Assembly: GCF_018130065.1 (NCBI RefSeq)
Contig: NZ_JAFCME010000001.1
Span: forward strand, 434,001-498,000
Direction of reading: 5' to 3'
Length of the DNA: 64,000 bases
DNA from: Bradyrhizobium sp. AUGA SZCCT0158
Lineage (GTDB): Bacteria > Pseudomonadota > Alphaproteobacteria > Rhizobiales > Xanthobacteraceae
The notes under the pieces were generated by a model. The model worked only from the letters and a program-made list of their open reading frames with translations, was not told the DNA's origin and did no database searches. Of this stretch, positions 51,374 through 62,086 are shown piece after piece. How positions within the stretch are numbered: position 1 is the stretch's first letter; each line of letters starts with the position of its first letter. Both the position numbers and the translations under genes were made by a program.

Positions 51374-53481
51374 CACGCCGCCCGCACCGTGCTGAGGAAA
51401 TTACCTACCTCGAGCCTGAGGCGGTTGCTTTCGAGGGAAAGCGATTGCGCCGACGCAAGCACCTGCGACGAGGCAGACCCGGTTTCGTTGGCGCCGCGTT
51501 GCACGTCGGTCACGTTCGAAGCCACCTGCGTGGTGCCCTGCGCTGCCTGCTGAACGTTGCGGGAGATCTCCTGGGTCGCCGCGCCCTGCTCTTCGACAGC
51601 GGACGCAATGGTCGCCGATATCTCCGAGATCCGGCCAATCGTTCCGCTGATCTCCTGGATCGCCGCCACCGAGTCCTGCGTCGCGGTCTGAATGCCGGCA
51701 ATCTGGTGACTGATCTCGCCGGTCGCTTTCGCCGTTTGCTCGGCGAGCGCCTTGACCTCGGATGCGACCACCGCAAAGCCGCGTCCCGCCTCTCCGGCCC
51801 GCGCCGCTTCGATGGTGGCGTTCAGAGCCAGCAAATTGGTCTGTCCGGCAATGGTATTGATCAGTTCGACGACATCGCCGATCCGGGTAGCGGCCTGGGA
51901 CAGCGCATGGACGCGATCATTGGTCGTTTGTGCCTGCTCCACGGCGTCGCCGGCAATCCTGGCGGCTTCCTGCACCTGGCGGCTGATCTCGTTGACCGAC
52001 GAGGCCATCTCCTCGCTGGCGGACGCCACCGATTGAACGTTCGCCGATGCTTCCTCCGAAGCAGCCGCAACCATGGTCGAAAGCTCCTGGGTATGCTCCG
52101 CGGTCCTGGTCAGCGTATTGGCCGCAGCTTCCAGTTCGGTCGACGACGACGACACCGTCTCGATGATCTCGCCGACTGCGTTCTCGAACTGGTCGGCGAG
52201 CTTGTACATGTCGGCCTTGCGCTGCTCGACGGCTCGCCTCTCCGCGTCCGCCTGCTCGGAGCGCAGCCGGTCGGCCTCGATCATGTTGTCCTTGAAGACC
52301 TGCACCGCGCCCGCCATTTGGCCAATCTCGTCGGTGCGTTCGACCCCCGCCACGCTCACCGATGTGTCGCCGGTTGCGAGCTTTCCCATCGTTCCCGTGA
52401 TCACCTGGATCGGCGTGGCGATCGAGCGCGCCGTGAAAAGCGCAATGATCGCGCCGGCCGCGAGGCCCACTGCAAGCAGCCCCCACAGCGTCGCCGTCAG
52501 GAACGCTATGCTCGCCTGTACCGCGGACGCCTCTTCGGCGAGCATCTTCTTCTGGTTGGTCTTGATGCCTCCTGAGCGGGTACCGTCAGCCCCCTTGGGT
52601 CCGTCAAGCAAATCGAGAATCTTGAGCGCGCGAGGCGCCGCCTCCGTGACGAGAATTGCGACGGGCACGTTCCAATGCGCGGACTCCCGGATCCCGAAGA
52701 TCTTCTCGTAAAGCGGTGCAAATTCCGCTCGCGCCTTGCTGATCTTGTCGAACGAAGCCAGCTGACCGGCGCTCAAGAGGCCTTTCTGGACACTGACGGC
52801 GGCAAAGCCCTTTTCGAACAGTTCCCAAGGCTTGACGAATTTCTCCTTGTCGCTTTTGTCGCCCGACAACAGATAGGTGCGAAGTTGGGCCGTGGCGGCC
52901 GCGAAATTGCCGCGCGTATCGGCCATCGCCTTGAGCAATTTCTTCCGTTCGGGCGTTGCTTCCAGGGTGTCCTCCTCGTTGATCATCCTGGTGATCTCCG
53001 AGAATATGGTCTCGGCACGAGGACCCGCTTCGGTCAGCAGGACCTTGGTCGCCGGCAGCGCGTCGGTGGTGAAGGCGATCGCTTCGGCCTTGTCCTGGGC
53101 CGCGCGAAACTCCGCGAGCAATGCCTTGGCCTCGGACCATTTGCGCTGGTTCTCGGGGTTGGTGAAATGCACAGCCTTGTTGTCGAAGGCGGCGACGGTG
53201 CTGTCCAGTTCCTTCCACATCGCCATGCGATCGAGCTTGCCCTGCGGGTTGCCCGTCAACAGGTAGCCGCGCAACGTTGCCAATGTGGAATAAAGATTGC
53301 CAACCATCTCGGTGCTTTCGAGTGCCACCGGGGTGCGCAGGTTCACCATGCGATCGACGATCGTGGAGACCCCGCCGACGGCAAATACCGTGTATCCAAC
53401 AGCCGTGGCGATGATCGCGCAAACGGCTGCAAAGCCAGCGATAAGGCGACCGCGGATGCGAAGTCCTGAAATGAATGGCAT
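51373..53481 (-). CDS. Methyl-accepting chemotaxis protein
   Basis: 702 aa. TM1 lies at about residues 13-35 ([20 protein letters not shown]) and TM2 at about 333-355, enclosing a ~300-residue all-helical periplasmic domain that could be of the HBM type. HAMP follows TM2 ([20 protein letters not shown]). The cytoplasmic signalling domain has the CheA/CheW hairpin tip in [20 protein letters not shown] and [20 protein letters not shown]. It senses an unknown chemical and controls flagellar motion; no che genes are in the window. The C-terminal NWETF methylation pentapeptide is absent. Confidence 0.94.
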   Translation of the reverse strand: MPFISGLRIRGRLIAGFAAVCAIIATAVGYTVFAVGGVSTIVDRMVNLRTPVALESTEMVGNLYSTLATLRGYLLTGNPQGKLDRMAMWKELDSTVAAFDNKAVHFTNPENQRKWSEAKALLAEFRAAQDKAEAIAFTTDALPATKVLLTEAGPRAETIFSEITRMINEEDTLEATPERKKLLKAMADTRGNFAAATAQLRTYLLSGDKSDKEKFVKPWELFEKGFAAVSVQKGLLSAGQLASFDKISKARAEFAPLYEKIFGIRESAHWNVPVAILVTEAAPRALKILDLLDGPKGADGTRSGGIKTNQKKMLAEEASAVQASIAFLTATLWGLLAVGLAAGAIIALFTARSIATPIQVITGTMGKLATGDTSVSVAGVERTDEIGQMAGAVQVFKDNMIEADRLRSEQADAERRAVEQRKADMYKLADQFENAVGEIIETVSSSSTELEAAANTLTRTAEHTQELSTMVAAASEEASANVQSVASASEEMASSVNEISRQVQEAARIAGDAVEQAQTTNDRVHALSQAATRIGDVVELINTIAGQTNLLALNATIEAARAGEAGRGFAVVASEVKALAEQTAKATGEISHQIAGIQTATQDSVAAIQEISGTIGRISEISATIASAVEEQGAATQEISRNVQQAAQGTTQVASNVTDVQRGANETGSASSQVLASAQSLSLESNRLRLEVGNFLSTVRAA

Positions 53482-53898
53482 TAATGGATATCTCCAAATT
53501 TATGCTCAAATCCGACGCCGTGCGGTTTGAAATCAGACTTGCCCGTTCGCGACGAATTCCGTCGTCCTCTGCATGTCCTTTCCCGGGTGCATCGAAGCGC
53601 AAGGCGTATCGTTAACGAAAATAATTGGAATGCCGTTAAGCAAAATTTCACCAATGCGGTGGGCGCGTTACAAAAAATGCGCACGCGCTGCGAAACAAGA
53701 TGCAAAAATTGCAGTTTGGCGGGTGATTTACGCCATGCAACTACAAATTTTTTCCACCCTGGCGATATAGGAAGAAGGCGTCGCAATGCGGCGACGAACT
53801 TGAACACTCGAACCCAGGATCGGAACAGCGGTTCCGAACGTCCGCGCGCCAGGCGGCGCGCGCCGCAATGCGAACGTGCACATGCGGACCTTCTGCAA
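53482..53898. other. AT-richer intergenic region upstream of the chemoreceptor
   Basis: 417 bp with lower GC than its neighbours, especially 53600-53770. It should contain the chemoreceptor promoter; a sigma-54-like element is not obvious. No supported gene. Confidence 0.45.
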
Positions 53899-54933
53899 TT
53901 ATCGCGGCCGGACGCCGGGCTTGCCGACTTGCGGAAACAGCAGTTCCACCCCCGCATCCGATAGTGCTTTGCGGAACACTTCCAGCGATTCGTCGGATAC
54001 CGGCAAAGCGCCGTCATATTCTTCCAGCCGCCGCACCACGCCGGGCGACACGCCCGCCTGCTCGGCAAGCCGCCTCACGGACCAGTTCAGAATTCCCCTC
54101 GCTGCGCGCATTTGAGCGCCGGTGAGTCGGGACGGCGGGGCGGTGAGACCCAACACTTTCTGGTCATGCACATCGGTGGACACGCCCATCCACTCCTGAA
54201 TGCCGCCCTCCGGATTCAGGATCGGCACGGCGCTGCATCTGAACCACCGGTAAGAACCGCCGGGTTGCAGCAAACGATGCTCAACCTTGTAAGGCCGCCC
54301 GGTCTCGACCGCGACCGACCAGCTTTTCAGCGCGGCATCGCGCTCTTCTTCATGCAACAGGTCGACCCAGCCATTCCCGTGAACCAGCCGCGGCCCGTCT
54401 TGCCCCGCTGCTTTCCAGTTCGGCAGCGAGGTGATGCGGCCGTCGGAACTCGCGGTCCACACCAGACCTTCTATCGCCTTGATCAACGCATCGTGGCGTT
54501 CGATGCCGGCCCGGAGTGGCTGCAACGTTTCGTAGTGCTTGGTAATGTCGAGCGTAACGCCGATTATCCTGGCGGGCTCACCGGCCTCGTTGAGCAACAT
54601 CTCGGCCTGGTCGTGAACCCAGCGCAGCCGGCCATTCGGCCTGATGATACGAAGGTCGCGATCGAGCGGCAGACCGTCGAGCAGCATGTCGCCGACGTCA
54701 CGCCTCAAGGAGCGATCGTCGGGGTGAATTCTCTGATTGAATTCCTCAAGCGACGGACTAATCACGCCGGGATTCAGTCCCAGCAATTCATGGAAGCCGC
54801 GCGACCAAAGCATCTGCCTCGTTAAAACGTCATAGCGCCAGATCCCCGCACCAAGCTTCTCTTCAAGAAACCGAAAAGTGTCAGTCGCCCCGAGGTCGCC
54901 CTCGAACTGGCTCAATCTTAAATTCCTCTGCAA
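53899..54933 (-). CDS. PAS-PAS-helix-turn-helix (XRE-like) protein
   Basis: 344 aa. Two PAS/PAC units are visible: about residues 20-130 (LWSRGFHELLGLNPGVIS; RWVHDQAEMLLNEAGEPARI) and 145-260 (GLVWTASSDGRITSLPNW; YRWFRCSAVPILNPEGG). The C-terminal 70 residues are an XRE/Cro-type helix-turn-helix (LTGAQMRAARGILNWSVRRL; AEQAGVSPGVVRRLEEYDG). This gives a soluble sensor whose output is DNA binding, not phosphotransfer. It has no membrane segment. The target may be itself or the neighbouring chemoreceptor; unproven. Confidence 0.8.
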   Translation of the reverse strand: MQRNLRLSQFEGDLGATDTFRFLEEKLGAGIWRYDVLTRQMLWSRGFHELLGLNPGVISPSLEEFNQRIHPDDRSLRRDVGDMLLDGLPLDRDLRIIRPNGRLRWVHDQAEMLLNEAGEPARIIGVTLDITKHYETLQPLRAGIERHDALIKAIEGLVWTASSDGRITSLPNWKAAGQDGPRLVHGNGWVDLLHEEERDAALKSWSVAVETGRPYKVEHRLLQPGGSYRWFRCSAVPILNPEGGIQEWMGVSTDVHDQKVLGLTAPPSRLTGAQMRAARGILNWSVRRLAEQAGVSPGVVRRLEEYDGALPVSDESLEVFRKALSDAGVELLFPQVGKPGVRPR

Positions 54934-55202
54934 CTATTCTAACAGGTATCAGGATAGCACAATCATTCGAACCTCGACACGGTATTTCTACCACTAATTG
55001 AACATGGTCGGATTGCAATTTTACCAGTCGGACTTCTTTGCAGTCGAAGTGCGACCTCCCGCCTCACCCATCGGGCGCGCAGGCCGGTCACCACGAAAAT
55101 GTTGGTGTGATGTGTCGGCTATCGGACAGAGGACACCCGGGAATGGTTGCCGAGGTCCCCTGCGTTCGGGCTCGAGACCAGCAGAGGCACCTCTCGCCGC
55201 AA

Positions 55203-55703
55203 CTAAATCGGCTTGTCCGGTGAGGAGTTCGCAGCGATCAGCCGCTCCAGGCGGGCCTCTTCCTCGGCCGTCAGCTTGAGCAAGCCTTGATCTTCCCTGC
55301 CCGGGAATCTCGAACGGCGCCGGCTGTAGATCCATAGCGCCAGTCCGCCACCCCCGAGCGCCAGCGGCGGCAACAGCCACAGCACCAGCGTATGCGGGTT
55401 GAACCGCGGCCGCAGCAGCACGAATTCGCCGTAGCGCGCTACCAGGAAATCGATCACCTGCGAATTGCTGTCGCCGGCCGCAATCCGCTCGCGTACCAGC
55501 AGCCGCAGGTCACGCGCCAGCGGCGCTTCGGAATCGTCGATCGACTGATTCTGACATACCATGCAGCGCAGCTCGCGCGACAGGTCGCGCGCGCGGGCTT
55601 CCTTGCCCGGGTCCGCCATGATCTCGTCGGGCTGCACCGCGTAGGCCGCCGGGCATCCGATCAAGAGAAACGCGGCAAATGTGCAGACCAGGAGCGCTTT
55701 CAA
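55203..55703 (-). CDS. ccmH: Cytochrome c-type biogenesis protein CcmH (CycL)
   Basis: 166 aa from TTG 55703. This start follows GGAG by 7 bp and gives a proper signal peptide (ALLVCTFAAFLLIGCPAAYA); longer frames lack one. The thiol motif is ELRCMVCQNQSI (CxxC), which keeps apocytochrome heme sites reduced for ligation. One membrane segment near the C-terminus (LVLWLLPPLALGGGGLALWI) is followed by a charged tail. Last gene of ccmI-E-F-H; it starts 4 bp beyond the ccmF stop codon. Confidence 0.93.
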   Translation of the reverse strand: MKALLVCTFAAFLLIGCPAAYAVQPDEIMADPGKEARARDLSRELRCMVCQNQSIDDSEAPLARDLRLLVRERIAAGDSNSQVIDFLVARYGEFVLLRPRFNPHTLVLWLLPPLALGGGGLALWIYSRRRSRFPGREDQGLLKLTAEEEARLERLIAANSSPDKPI

Positions 55704-55707
55704 TGGA

Positions 55708-57690
55708 TCACTCCGCGGCCTGCAACGCTCGCGAAGCCTTCGCGGGCTTGGGCGCGCCGACGCGCAAGCGCCGATCCGACAGCGACAGCAGGCCGCCAAA
55801 CGCCATCAGCACAGGGCCCCACCAGATCAAGAGCACCAGCGGCTTGTGATAAATGCGCACCGCGACCGCGCCTTCGTTCGTGCTCTCGCCGAGCGAGATG
55901 TAGAGCTGGCTGGCGCCGCGCGTCAGCAGCGCGGCCTCCGTTGTCGACGATCCCCGCGTCGTGAAATTGCGCTTCGATGGCGACATCACACTGAGCTTCT
56001 CGCCGTCGAGACGAACCGTGAACTGCGCGATCATCTCGCGATAATTCGGTCCCTGCCGCTGCGTGACGCCGTCGAGCTTCAATTCGTAACCGGCAACCCG
56101 GGCGACCTCGTTCGGCTTCAAGGTGCCGATATATTCGCTGTTCCAGGTGGTCTCGCAGACGATCCCGATCAGGGCCACGCCGACGCCGGCATGCGCGAAC
56201 GCGGTGCCCCAGGTCGCCCGTGGCAGGCCGCGCGCGCGTTGCATCGCGGTCGCAAAGGGGGCGCGAAACAAGGCCGTGCGCTCGGCGAGATCGCACATCG
56301 CACCGGCGATGACGAAGATCGCAAGCCCGATCGCAAGCGGTGCAAAGGTGCTGCCGCCGTAAGTCCACGCATAGGCCACCGCAATCGCGACCAGCGCGGC
56401 GATGCCCGCCGCCGTCAGGCGCTGCGCCGCGCCGAGCAGGTCGCCGCGCTTCCACGCCAGCAGCGGCCCGAACGACATCGCCATCATCAGCGGCACGAAC
56501 AGCGGCCCGAAGGTCAGATTGAAGAACGGCGCGCCGACCGAAATCTTGTCGCCGGTCAGAACCTCCAGCGCCAGCGGATACAGTGTTCCGACGAACACCG
56601 TCGCGCAAGCCGTGGTCAGGAACAGATTGTTGAGCACCAGCGCGCCTTCGCGCGAGATCGGCGCGAACAACCCGCCCTGCTTCAGCGTCGATGCGCGCCA
56701 GGCATACAGCGTCAGGCTGCCGCCGATGAAGAAACAAAGAATCAAGAGGATGAACACGCCGCGCGTCGGATCGGTCGCGAACGCATGCACCGACGTCAGC
56801 ACGCCCGATCGCACCAGGAAGGTGCCGAGCAGCGACAGCGAGAAGGTCAGGATCGAGAGCAGGATGGTCCAGACCTTCAGCGCATTGCGCTTCTCCATCA
56901 CGACAGCGGAATGCAACAGCGCGGTGCCGGCGAGCCACGGCATCAGCGAGGCATTCTCGACCGGATCCCAGAACCACCAGCCGCCCCAGCCGAGTTCGTA
57001 ATAGGCCCAGTACGAGCCCATCGCGATGCCGAGCGTCAGGAATATCCACGCCACCAGCGTCCAGGGCCGCACCCAGCGCGCCCAGGCCGCATCGATCCGC
57101 CCCTCCATCAGGGCCGCGACCGCAAACGAAAACGAAATCGAGAAGCCGACATAGCCGAGATAGAGCATCGGCGGATGCACGGCGAGGCCGATGTCCTGCA
57201 GCACCGGATTGAGATCGCGGCCCTCGATCGGCGGCGTGGCGATGCGCAGGAACGGGTTCGAGGTCATCAGGATGAACAGATAGAACGCGGCCGCGACCCA
57301 GCCCTGCACCGCCAGCACATGGGCGCGCAGCGACAGCGGAAGATTGTTGCCGAACGCCGCGACGAGACCGCCGAACAGCGCCAGGATCGCCACCCACAGC
57401 AGCATCGAGCCTTCGTGATTACCCCAGACGCCGGTGATCTTGTAGAGTAGCGGTTTGGTCGAGTGCGAATTCTCGAACACGTTGGCGACGGAGAAATCCG
57501 ATGAGACATGGAGCATCACCAGCGCCGTGAACGACACCGCCACGAACAGCAACTGCGCCAGCGCCGTGGAGCGCGCGACGTTCATCAAGGCGACATCGCC
57601 CCAGCGCGCGCCGGCGACCGGCACCGTCGACTGGATCAGCGACAGCGCCAGCGCCAGCACCAGCGCGTAATGTCCGGCTTCCGCGATCAC
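55708..57690 (-). CDS. ccmF: Heme lyase subunit CcmF (CycK)
   Basis: 660 aa with about 15 membrane segments. The heme-handling WWD motif is [19 protein letters not shown] (about residue 233), with flanking conserved His residues ([26 protein letters not shown]). It attaches heme to apocytochrome c in the periplasm with CcmH and CcmI, taking heme from CcmE. Its start codon overlaps the end of ccmE by 4 bp. Confidence 0.96.
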   Translation of the reverse strand: MIAEAGHYALVLALALSLIQSTVPVAGARWGDVALMNVARSTALAQLLFVAVSFTALVMLHVSSDFSVANVFENSHSTKPLLYKITGVWGNHEGSMLLWVAILALFGGLVAAFGNNLPLSLRAHVLAVQGWVAAAFYLFILMTSNPFLRIATPPIEGRDLNPVLQDIGLAVHPPMLYLGYVGFSISFSFAVAALMEGRIDAAWARWVRPWTLVAWIFLTLGIAMGSYWAYYELGWGGWWFWDPVENASLMPWLAGTALLHSAVVMEKRNALKVWTILLSILTFSLSLLGTFLVRSGVLTSVHAFATDPTRGVFILLILCFFIGGSLTLYAWRASTLKQGGLFAPISREGALVLNNLFLTTACATVFVGTLYPLALEVLTGDKISVGAPFFNLTFGPLFVPLMMAMSFGPLLAWKRGDLLGAAQRLTAAGIAALVAIAVAYAWTYGGSTFAPLAIGLAIFVIAGAMCDLAERTALFRAPFATAMQRARGLPRATWGTAFAHAGVGVALIGIVCETTWNSEYIGTLKPNEVARVAGYELKLDGVTQRQGPNYREMIAQFTVRLDGEKLSVMSPSKRNFTTRGSSTTEAALLTRGASQLYISLGESTNEGAVAVRIYHKPLVLLIWWGPVLMAFGGLLSLSDRRLRVGAPKPAKASRALQAAE

Positions 57691-58172
57691 TTAGGCGCCC
57701 CCTGCGTCGGCGCCGCCGAAGCGCTCGGCTTGGCGCCATAATCGTCCTTCCAGTGCCCCTGCTTCTTCAGCGCGTCGGCGACATCCTTGGGCATGTAGGT
57801 CTCGTCATGCTTGGCGAGCACGGTGTCGGCCCTGAACACGCCCGATGCGTCGATCGCGCCCTCGGCGACGACGCCCTGCCCTTCACGGAACAGGTCGGGC
57901 AGGATTCCCTTATAAGCAACCGGCAGCACGGCACTGCCGTCGGCGACGCTGAAATTCACCGCCAGATTGTCGCCGCGCACCAGCGATCCCGGCTGCACCA
58001 GGCCGCCGAGGCGGAAGCGCTTGCCGGCCGGAATCTGTTTCTCGGCCGCCATCGAAGGGGTGGAAAAGAACACGATGGAATCGCGCATCGCGTTCAGCAC
58101 CAGCGCCGCCGCCACCGCGAGCACCGCGAGCGAACCGCCGATCATGGTCAAACGCCGCTGCTTGCGCGTCAT
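57687..58172 (-). CDS. ccmE: Cytochrome c maturation heme chaperone CcmE (CycJ)
   Basis: 161 aa from ATG 58172. An N-terminal membrane anchor ([20 protein letters not shown]) precedes an OB-fold periplasmic domain ([36 protein letters not shown]). The covalent heme-binding His is in [11 protein letters not shown], the HxxxY motif. It ferries heme to CcmF. The C-terminal tail is Ala/Pro-rich and variable. Gene overlaps with ccmF and a 34-bp gap after ccmI indicate one operon. Confidence 0.95.
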   Translation of the reverse strand: MTRKQRRLTMIGGSLAVLAVAAALVLNAMRDSIVFFSTPSMAAEKQIPAGKRFRLGGLVQPGSLVRGDNLAVNFSVADGSAVLPVAYKGILPDLFREGQGVVAEGAIDASGVFRADTVLAKHDETYMPKDVADALKKQGHWKDDYGAKPSASAAPTQGAPK

Positions 58173-58206
58173 GATAATCCTTTGGTTCCCTGCATGATGG
58201 GTTCCA

Positions 58207-59310
58207 TCATCCGTCAAGCCCGAGAGTCTTCAGGCCTTCATTGAGCTGGCGCAAGCGTTCGGCATCGTTGGCAACCGCCTGACGTGCATCGCCCAGCGCG
58301 CTCACCGCCTTGTCGCGCTCGCCCATCACCATATAGGCCCGCACCAGCCGCAACCACCCCTCGACATCGTCGCCGTTCTCTTTCAGCCTTGTGGCGAGGC
58401 GGTCGACCATGCCGCGGATCATCGCACCGCGGTCGGCCTCGTTCATGTCCTTGGCCGCCGCCATCGCTTCATTCGACAGCGTCGGAGCAGCCGGACCGCC
58501 GACCCGCACCAGTGCGGCCTGAACCAGCGGTCGCCACGGCGCATCGGCCGGCGCCTTGGCCAGCATCGCGCGCCAGATCGCGGCGGCGTCGGTACGACGG
58601 CCATCCTGCTCGGCGGCAAGCCCGAGGAAATAGCCGGCTTTGGGCTCGTCGGCGTTCAGCGCCGCCGCGCGTTCGAATTCCGCCTTGGCCTGCGAGGTCA
58701 CGACGCCGCCCGCCGAACCGGTCAGGGCTTCGCCGAGATCGGACCGGCGCTCGGCGCTGTCGCCATTGTAGGTGATCGAATTGCGCAGCGCGCGGATCGC
58801 ATCGTCGTAGCGGCCGAGCCGCACCAATGCCGGGGCCAGCACGCTCCAGCCGCGGCCGTCGGTCGGATTTTTTTCCAGATGCGCCTCGACCTGCGCGATC
58901 AGATTGTCGATCGGCTGGTTGGCGTCGGGGGCGCGGCTGCGGCTGGCGAGCGGGAAATCGCCGAGCTGCGGCGATCCCAACGAAAGGTAGAACGCGACCG
59001 CCGCGACCGGCAGCCCCACCAGCGCCAGAACGGTCGAGGACCGGCGTAGTCTGAGGTTCGCCTGTGCCGGCAGGTCATCCCTGCCATCCGCGGCCGCCAG
59101 CAGGCGGCGGCTGATCTCGACGCGCGCGGCTTCGGCTTCCGAGGGCCCAATCAGGCCGGCGGCGACATCGCGATCGATCTCGGCAAGCTGGTCCCTGTAG
59201 ACGGCAGCCTCGCTGCCACCAGCAGGCGCCGCCGAACCGCGGCTCAACGGCCAGAGCACGGCAAAGATCGCCGCGACCGTCATCAGCGCGAACACAAACC
59301 ACAGCGTCAT
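58207..59310 (-). CDS. ccmI: Cytochrome c biogenesis protein CcmI (CycH)
   Basis: 367 aa from ATG 59310; the frame opens at 59352 but [20 protein letters not shown] is the typical start. Two membrane segments (about 3-20 and 90-110) flank a cytoplasmic loop, and the periplasmic part has TPR units ([40 protein letters not shown]). It binds apocytochrome c C-termini and presents them to CcmF-CcmH. First gene of the ccm block here. Confidence 0.93.
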   Translation of the reverse strand: MTLWFVFALMTVAAIFAVLWPLSRGSAAPAGGSEAAVYRDQLAEIDRDVAAGLIGPSEAEAARVEISRRLLAAADGRDDLPAQANLRLRRSSTVLALVGLPVAAVAFYLSLGSPQLGDFPLASRSRAPDANQPIDNLIAQVEAHLEKNPTDGRGWSVLAPALVRLGRYDDAIRALRNSITYNGDSAERRSDLGEALTGSAGGVVTSQAKAEFERAAALNADEPKAGYFLGLAAEQDGRRTDAAAIWRAMLAKAPADAPWRPLVQAALVRVGGPAAPTLSNEAMAAAKDMNEADRGAMIRGMVDRLATRLKENGDDVEGWLRLVRAYMVMGERDKAVSALGDARQAVANDAERLRQLNEGLKTLGLDG

Positions 59311-59785
59311 CAAGCGGTTCCCGGGCGGAAACGGCGCCCACGAAGCAGGCACCGATGCGCCGCTTTACACCACCGGCGGCAAGCCCGGCAATTGACAATT
59401 GCGGCAGAAAAACCGGGGAAACCGGACCGATCGCAGCCTCGATCGCGTGGGCGCCGCCGGGTCAGCCGGCGCGACGCACGAACCAGCGAGAAACTTCGCG
59501 CAGCTCCTGCAAAACCCGAAGAGCGACGCGTGAGTCACGCCACCCACCCCGAGCGCCGGATTCGTCGCATTATTTCAATCATAAATTGAATATCTATAAC
59601 AATACACTCGGCCACGCAGGTGCCTGCCTTTTGATCCTGGCGAACGAAAAATCTGGCAGGTCCGTCAAAACGTTCCGCAGCCGCCGCAGGCTGCGTCAGC
59701 AAGCTATAGCATTTGCACCAATACGTAGGCGATGCTACACAATGGGGTGAATACGTTAATTCCCAGCCCCTTAGAGGCAAAACCG
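59311..59785. other. Divergent promoter region between ccmI and exbB
   Basis: 475 bp. The AT-rich part holds an inverted repeat TTCAAT-CATAA-ATTGAA at 59574-59590 and a TATAACA element at 59595-59601. The latter resembles half of a Zur-type site, and metal control would suit the exb-tonB genes, but the match is weak. No Irr-box or classic Fur-box is recognisable. No gene is supported here. Confidence 0.4.
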
Positions 59786-60652
59786 ATGCGATCCTGGAAA
59801 GCTCTTCGACGCGACGCCCTTCCCTTTGGCCTTGTTGGAATTCTGGATGGCCCGAAGGTTCGCCGCGGCGCCGCGTTGCTTGCGCTGCCGTTCTTGTTCC
59901 TGTCGCTTCCGGCCTCCGCACAGGATGGAGTGGACAGAACCGCGATCGCGGCCGCGCTGCTGCCGCGGGATCTCAGCCCCTGGGGCATGTTCATGCAGGC
60001 CGACATCGTCGTCAAAGCCGTGATGATCGGCCTGGTTTTTGCGACGCTGGTGACCTGGACGGTATGGCTGTCGAAGACGATCGAACTGATCAAGGCGCGC
60101 CGTAACGCGAAGAACGCCTTGCGCGAACTCGCGAGCGCCAGGAACGTTGAAGACGCCGTGCGGCACGTGCCCGAGGGGGCGGTTGCCCAATTGCTCGAGG
60201 GCGCGATGGCGGAACTGAAACTGAGCACCGATCGAATGGACAAGAAAGGGATCAAGACCAGAGTTGCGTCCCGGCTTCAGCAGATCGAGGCGGCGGCAAG
60301 CCGGCGCATCGGGTTCGGCACCGGCGTGCTGGCAACCATCGGATCGACCGGTCCCTTTGTCGGACTGTTCGGAACGGTGTGGGGAATCATGAACAGCTTT
60401 ATCGGAATCTCGAAGTCGCAAACCACCAACCTCGCGGTGGTCGCGCCGGGGATCGCCGAGGCGCTGCTGGCGACGGCGCTCGGGCTGGTCGCGGCGATAC
60501 CCGCCGTGATGATCTACAATCTGTTCGCGCGCCAGATCAGCTCGTATCGCGCGCTGCTCGGGGACGGATCATCGGAGATCACTCGCCTCGTTGGCCGTGA
60601 CCTCGACGGCGGCGCCATACTCGTCCGGCGGCATCTCGCAGCGGCGGAGTAG
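59786..60652 (+). CDS. exbB: Biopolymer transport protein ExbB
   Basis: 288 aa from ATG 59786 (GAGG 8 bp upstream; ATG 59732 would add 18 unlikely residues). A signal-like hydrophobic stretch (GAALLALPFLFLSLPASA) precedes three core membrane segments: about 70-92, 185-205 and 225-245. The conserved motif TIGSTGPFVGLFGTVWGIMN then TNLAVVAPGIAEALLATALG marks ExbB. It forms the proton channel with ExbD that energises TonB. The N-terminal extension is common in rhizobial ExbB. Confidence 0.93.
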   Translation: MRSWKALRRDALPFGLVGILDGPKVRRGAALLALPFLFLSLPASAQDGVDRTAIAAALLPRDLSPWGMFMQADIVVKAVMIGLVFATLVTWTVWLSKTIELIKARRNAKNALRELASARNVEDAVRHVPEGAVAQLLEGAMAELKLSTDRMDKKGIKTRVASRLQQIEAAASRRIGFGTGVLATIGSTGPFVGLFGTVWGIMNSFIGISKSQTTNLAVVAPGIAEALLATALGLVAAIPAVMIYNLFARQISSYRALLGDGSSEITRLVGRDLDGGAILVRRHLAAAE

Positions 60653-60657
60653 CGGCG

Positions 60658-61083
60658 ATGGCTGTCAGCGTTAATCAGAGCAATGGCGATCTTGCGGAAG
60701 TCCATGAGATCAACGTGACACCGTTCATCGATGTCATTTTGGTCCTGCTCATCATTTTCATGGTCGCCGCCCCCCTCGCAACCGTCGATATCGCGGTCGA
60801 CCTTCCGGCCTCGAATGCGCAGCCGCAGCCGCGGCCCGACAAGCCGGTCTATCTGACGGTCAAACCGGATCTCTCTTTGTCCGTCGGCAACGAGACCGTC
60901 GGCCGGGCCGCCCTGCCTGGCGTGCTCGATGCGAGCACCAACGGTCATAAGGACAGCCGAATTTTCCTGCGCGCCGACAAGCTCGTCCCATATGGCGAGG
61001 TGATGCAGGTGATGAACATGCTGCGTGCCGCCGGCTATCTGAAAGTCGCCCTGGTCGGCCTGGAGCAAGCCTCATCGCCATGA
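60658..61083 (+). CDS. exbD: Biopolymer transport protein ExbD
   Basis: 141 aa. The N-terminal cytoplasmic part ends in EINVTPFIDVILVLLIIFMV, whose membrane Asp (PFIDV) carries the protons. The periplasmic domain (YLTVKPDLSLSVGNE; DSRIFLRADKLVPYGEVMQV) follows the TolR/ExbD fold. It starts 5 bp after exbB and overlaps tonB by 4 bp (ATGA), so the three genes form a tight operon. Confidence 0.94.
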   Translation: MAVSVNQSNGDLAEVHEINVTPFIDVILVLLIIFMVAAPLATVDIAVDLPASNAQPQPRPDKPVYLTVKPDLSLSVGNETVGRAALPGVLDASTNGHKDSRIFLRADKLVPYGEVMQVMNMLRAAGYLKVALVGLEQASSP

Positions 61084-61829
61084 TGCAGCTTGCGGCCGAA
61101 GATCGTTCCGACCTGCAACGCTGGATGTTGAGCGGCCTTGCGGTGTTGTGCGTCTACGCCGGTGTGACGGCCACGCTGGCGACCTGGCGCTATCCGGACG
61201 ACACCGCGGCGGCCGAGCCTTCCGGCGCGATTGTGGTCGACCTTGCACCGTTGCCAGCAGCGCCTTCGACCACACCATCCGATGTCGCGCCCGGCCCGGA
61301 ACAGGTGATGTCGGAGGCGCAGCCGGTGGCAAAGCCCGAGGTCACTCCACCAGATGAAACGCCCGAGCTGCCTCCCGCTCCCAATCCGGATGCAGCGGTG
61401 GCGCTGCAGAGCAAACCGCAGCCGGAGGTGACGCCGCAGCAGCAGGCGGCGGCCGCCACAACATCGGCACCCGCGGCAGTCCCTGATCGCATCGCGCCGG
61501 TCGCGGTGGCGCCCACACAGGGCGCGCCGAATGTGAAAGACTCGGAAGCCGCGGTGACATGGCGAACCAAAGTCCTCGCCTTGATCGAAAAGAACAAGCG
61601 CTATCCGGAAGCCGCGCGGCCGCGGCAAGGGACGGCACGCGTGTCGTTTGCGCTCGATCGCAAGGGAATGGTGGCCAACGCGCGCGTGATCGAAAGTTCG
61701 GGCTCCAGCGCGCTCGACGAGGAAGCGGTCGCGCTGCTCAAGCGCGCGGAGCCTTTTCCGGCACCGCCCGCAAATTTTCCGGGCGATTCTGTTGTCGTGA
61801 GGCTGCCGATCCGCTTCACCGTGAAATAG
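61080..61829 (+). CDS. tonB: TonB energy-transducing protein
   Basis: 249 aa. An N-terminal membrane anchor (MLSGLAVLCVYAGVTATLAT region, about 15-35) is followed by a Pro/Ala-rich spacer (about 50-160). The C-terminal TonB domain holds NKRYPEAARPRQGTARVSFA, then SSGSSALDEEAVALLKRAEP and RLPIRFTVK. It spans the periplasm and pulls on TonB boxes of outer-membrane receptors. The receptor encoded convergently at 62087 is the probable client. Confidence 0.93.
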   Translation: MMQLAAEDRSDLQRWMLSGLAVLCVYAGVTATLATWRYPDDTAAAEPSGAIVVDLAPLPAAPSTTPSDVAPGPEQVMSEAQPVAKPEVTPPDETPELPPAPNPDAAVALQSKPQPEVTPQQQAAAATTSAPAAVPDRIAPVAVAPTQGAPNVKDSEAAVTWRTKVLALIEKNKRYPEAARPRQGTARVSFALDRKGMVANARVIESSGSSALDEEAVALLKRAEPFPAPPANFPGDSVVVRLPIRFTVK

Positions 61830-62014
61830 CACGGGCTGCAGATACCAGACGTCCGCGACGGCGGCGTCAGGAACCAGGCGTCGGTGAAGCCGAGTGGGCC
61901 GCCTGCCTTGCTCTAAAATTCAGGCGGCCCCGCCGACCATATCAATTGTCCTGCCCCACGGCAGAGGCCATAGCCAGCTGAACAAAGTATGAGCAGACGT
62001 ATTTGAAGGTCTTA

Positions 62015-62047
62015 TGACAGAGGCCGCCAACCATGCGGCCTCTGTCA
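62015..62047. terminator. Bidirectional terminator between tonB and the receptor gene
   Basis: A 13-bp perfect stem, TGACAGAGGCCGC/GCGGCCTCTGTCA, with a 7-nt loop between the convergent genes. No strong U-tail on either side. The preceding 185 bp after tonB show no gene. Confidence 0.65.
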
Positions 62048-62086
62048 ACCGCCATTTCCGCGCGGGCTTGCGCGATAATATCGGGA

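Noticed and set aside
55681..57450. 589-codon plus-strand reading frame opposite ccmF
   Set aside because: Antisense shadow of a strongly conserved gene; extremely Arg/Gln/His-rich.
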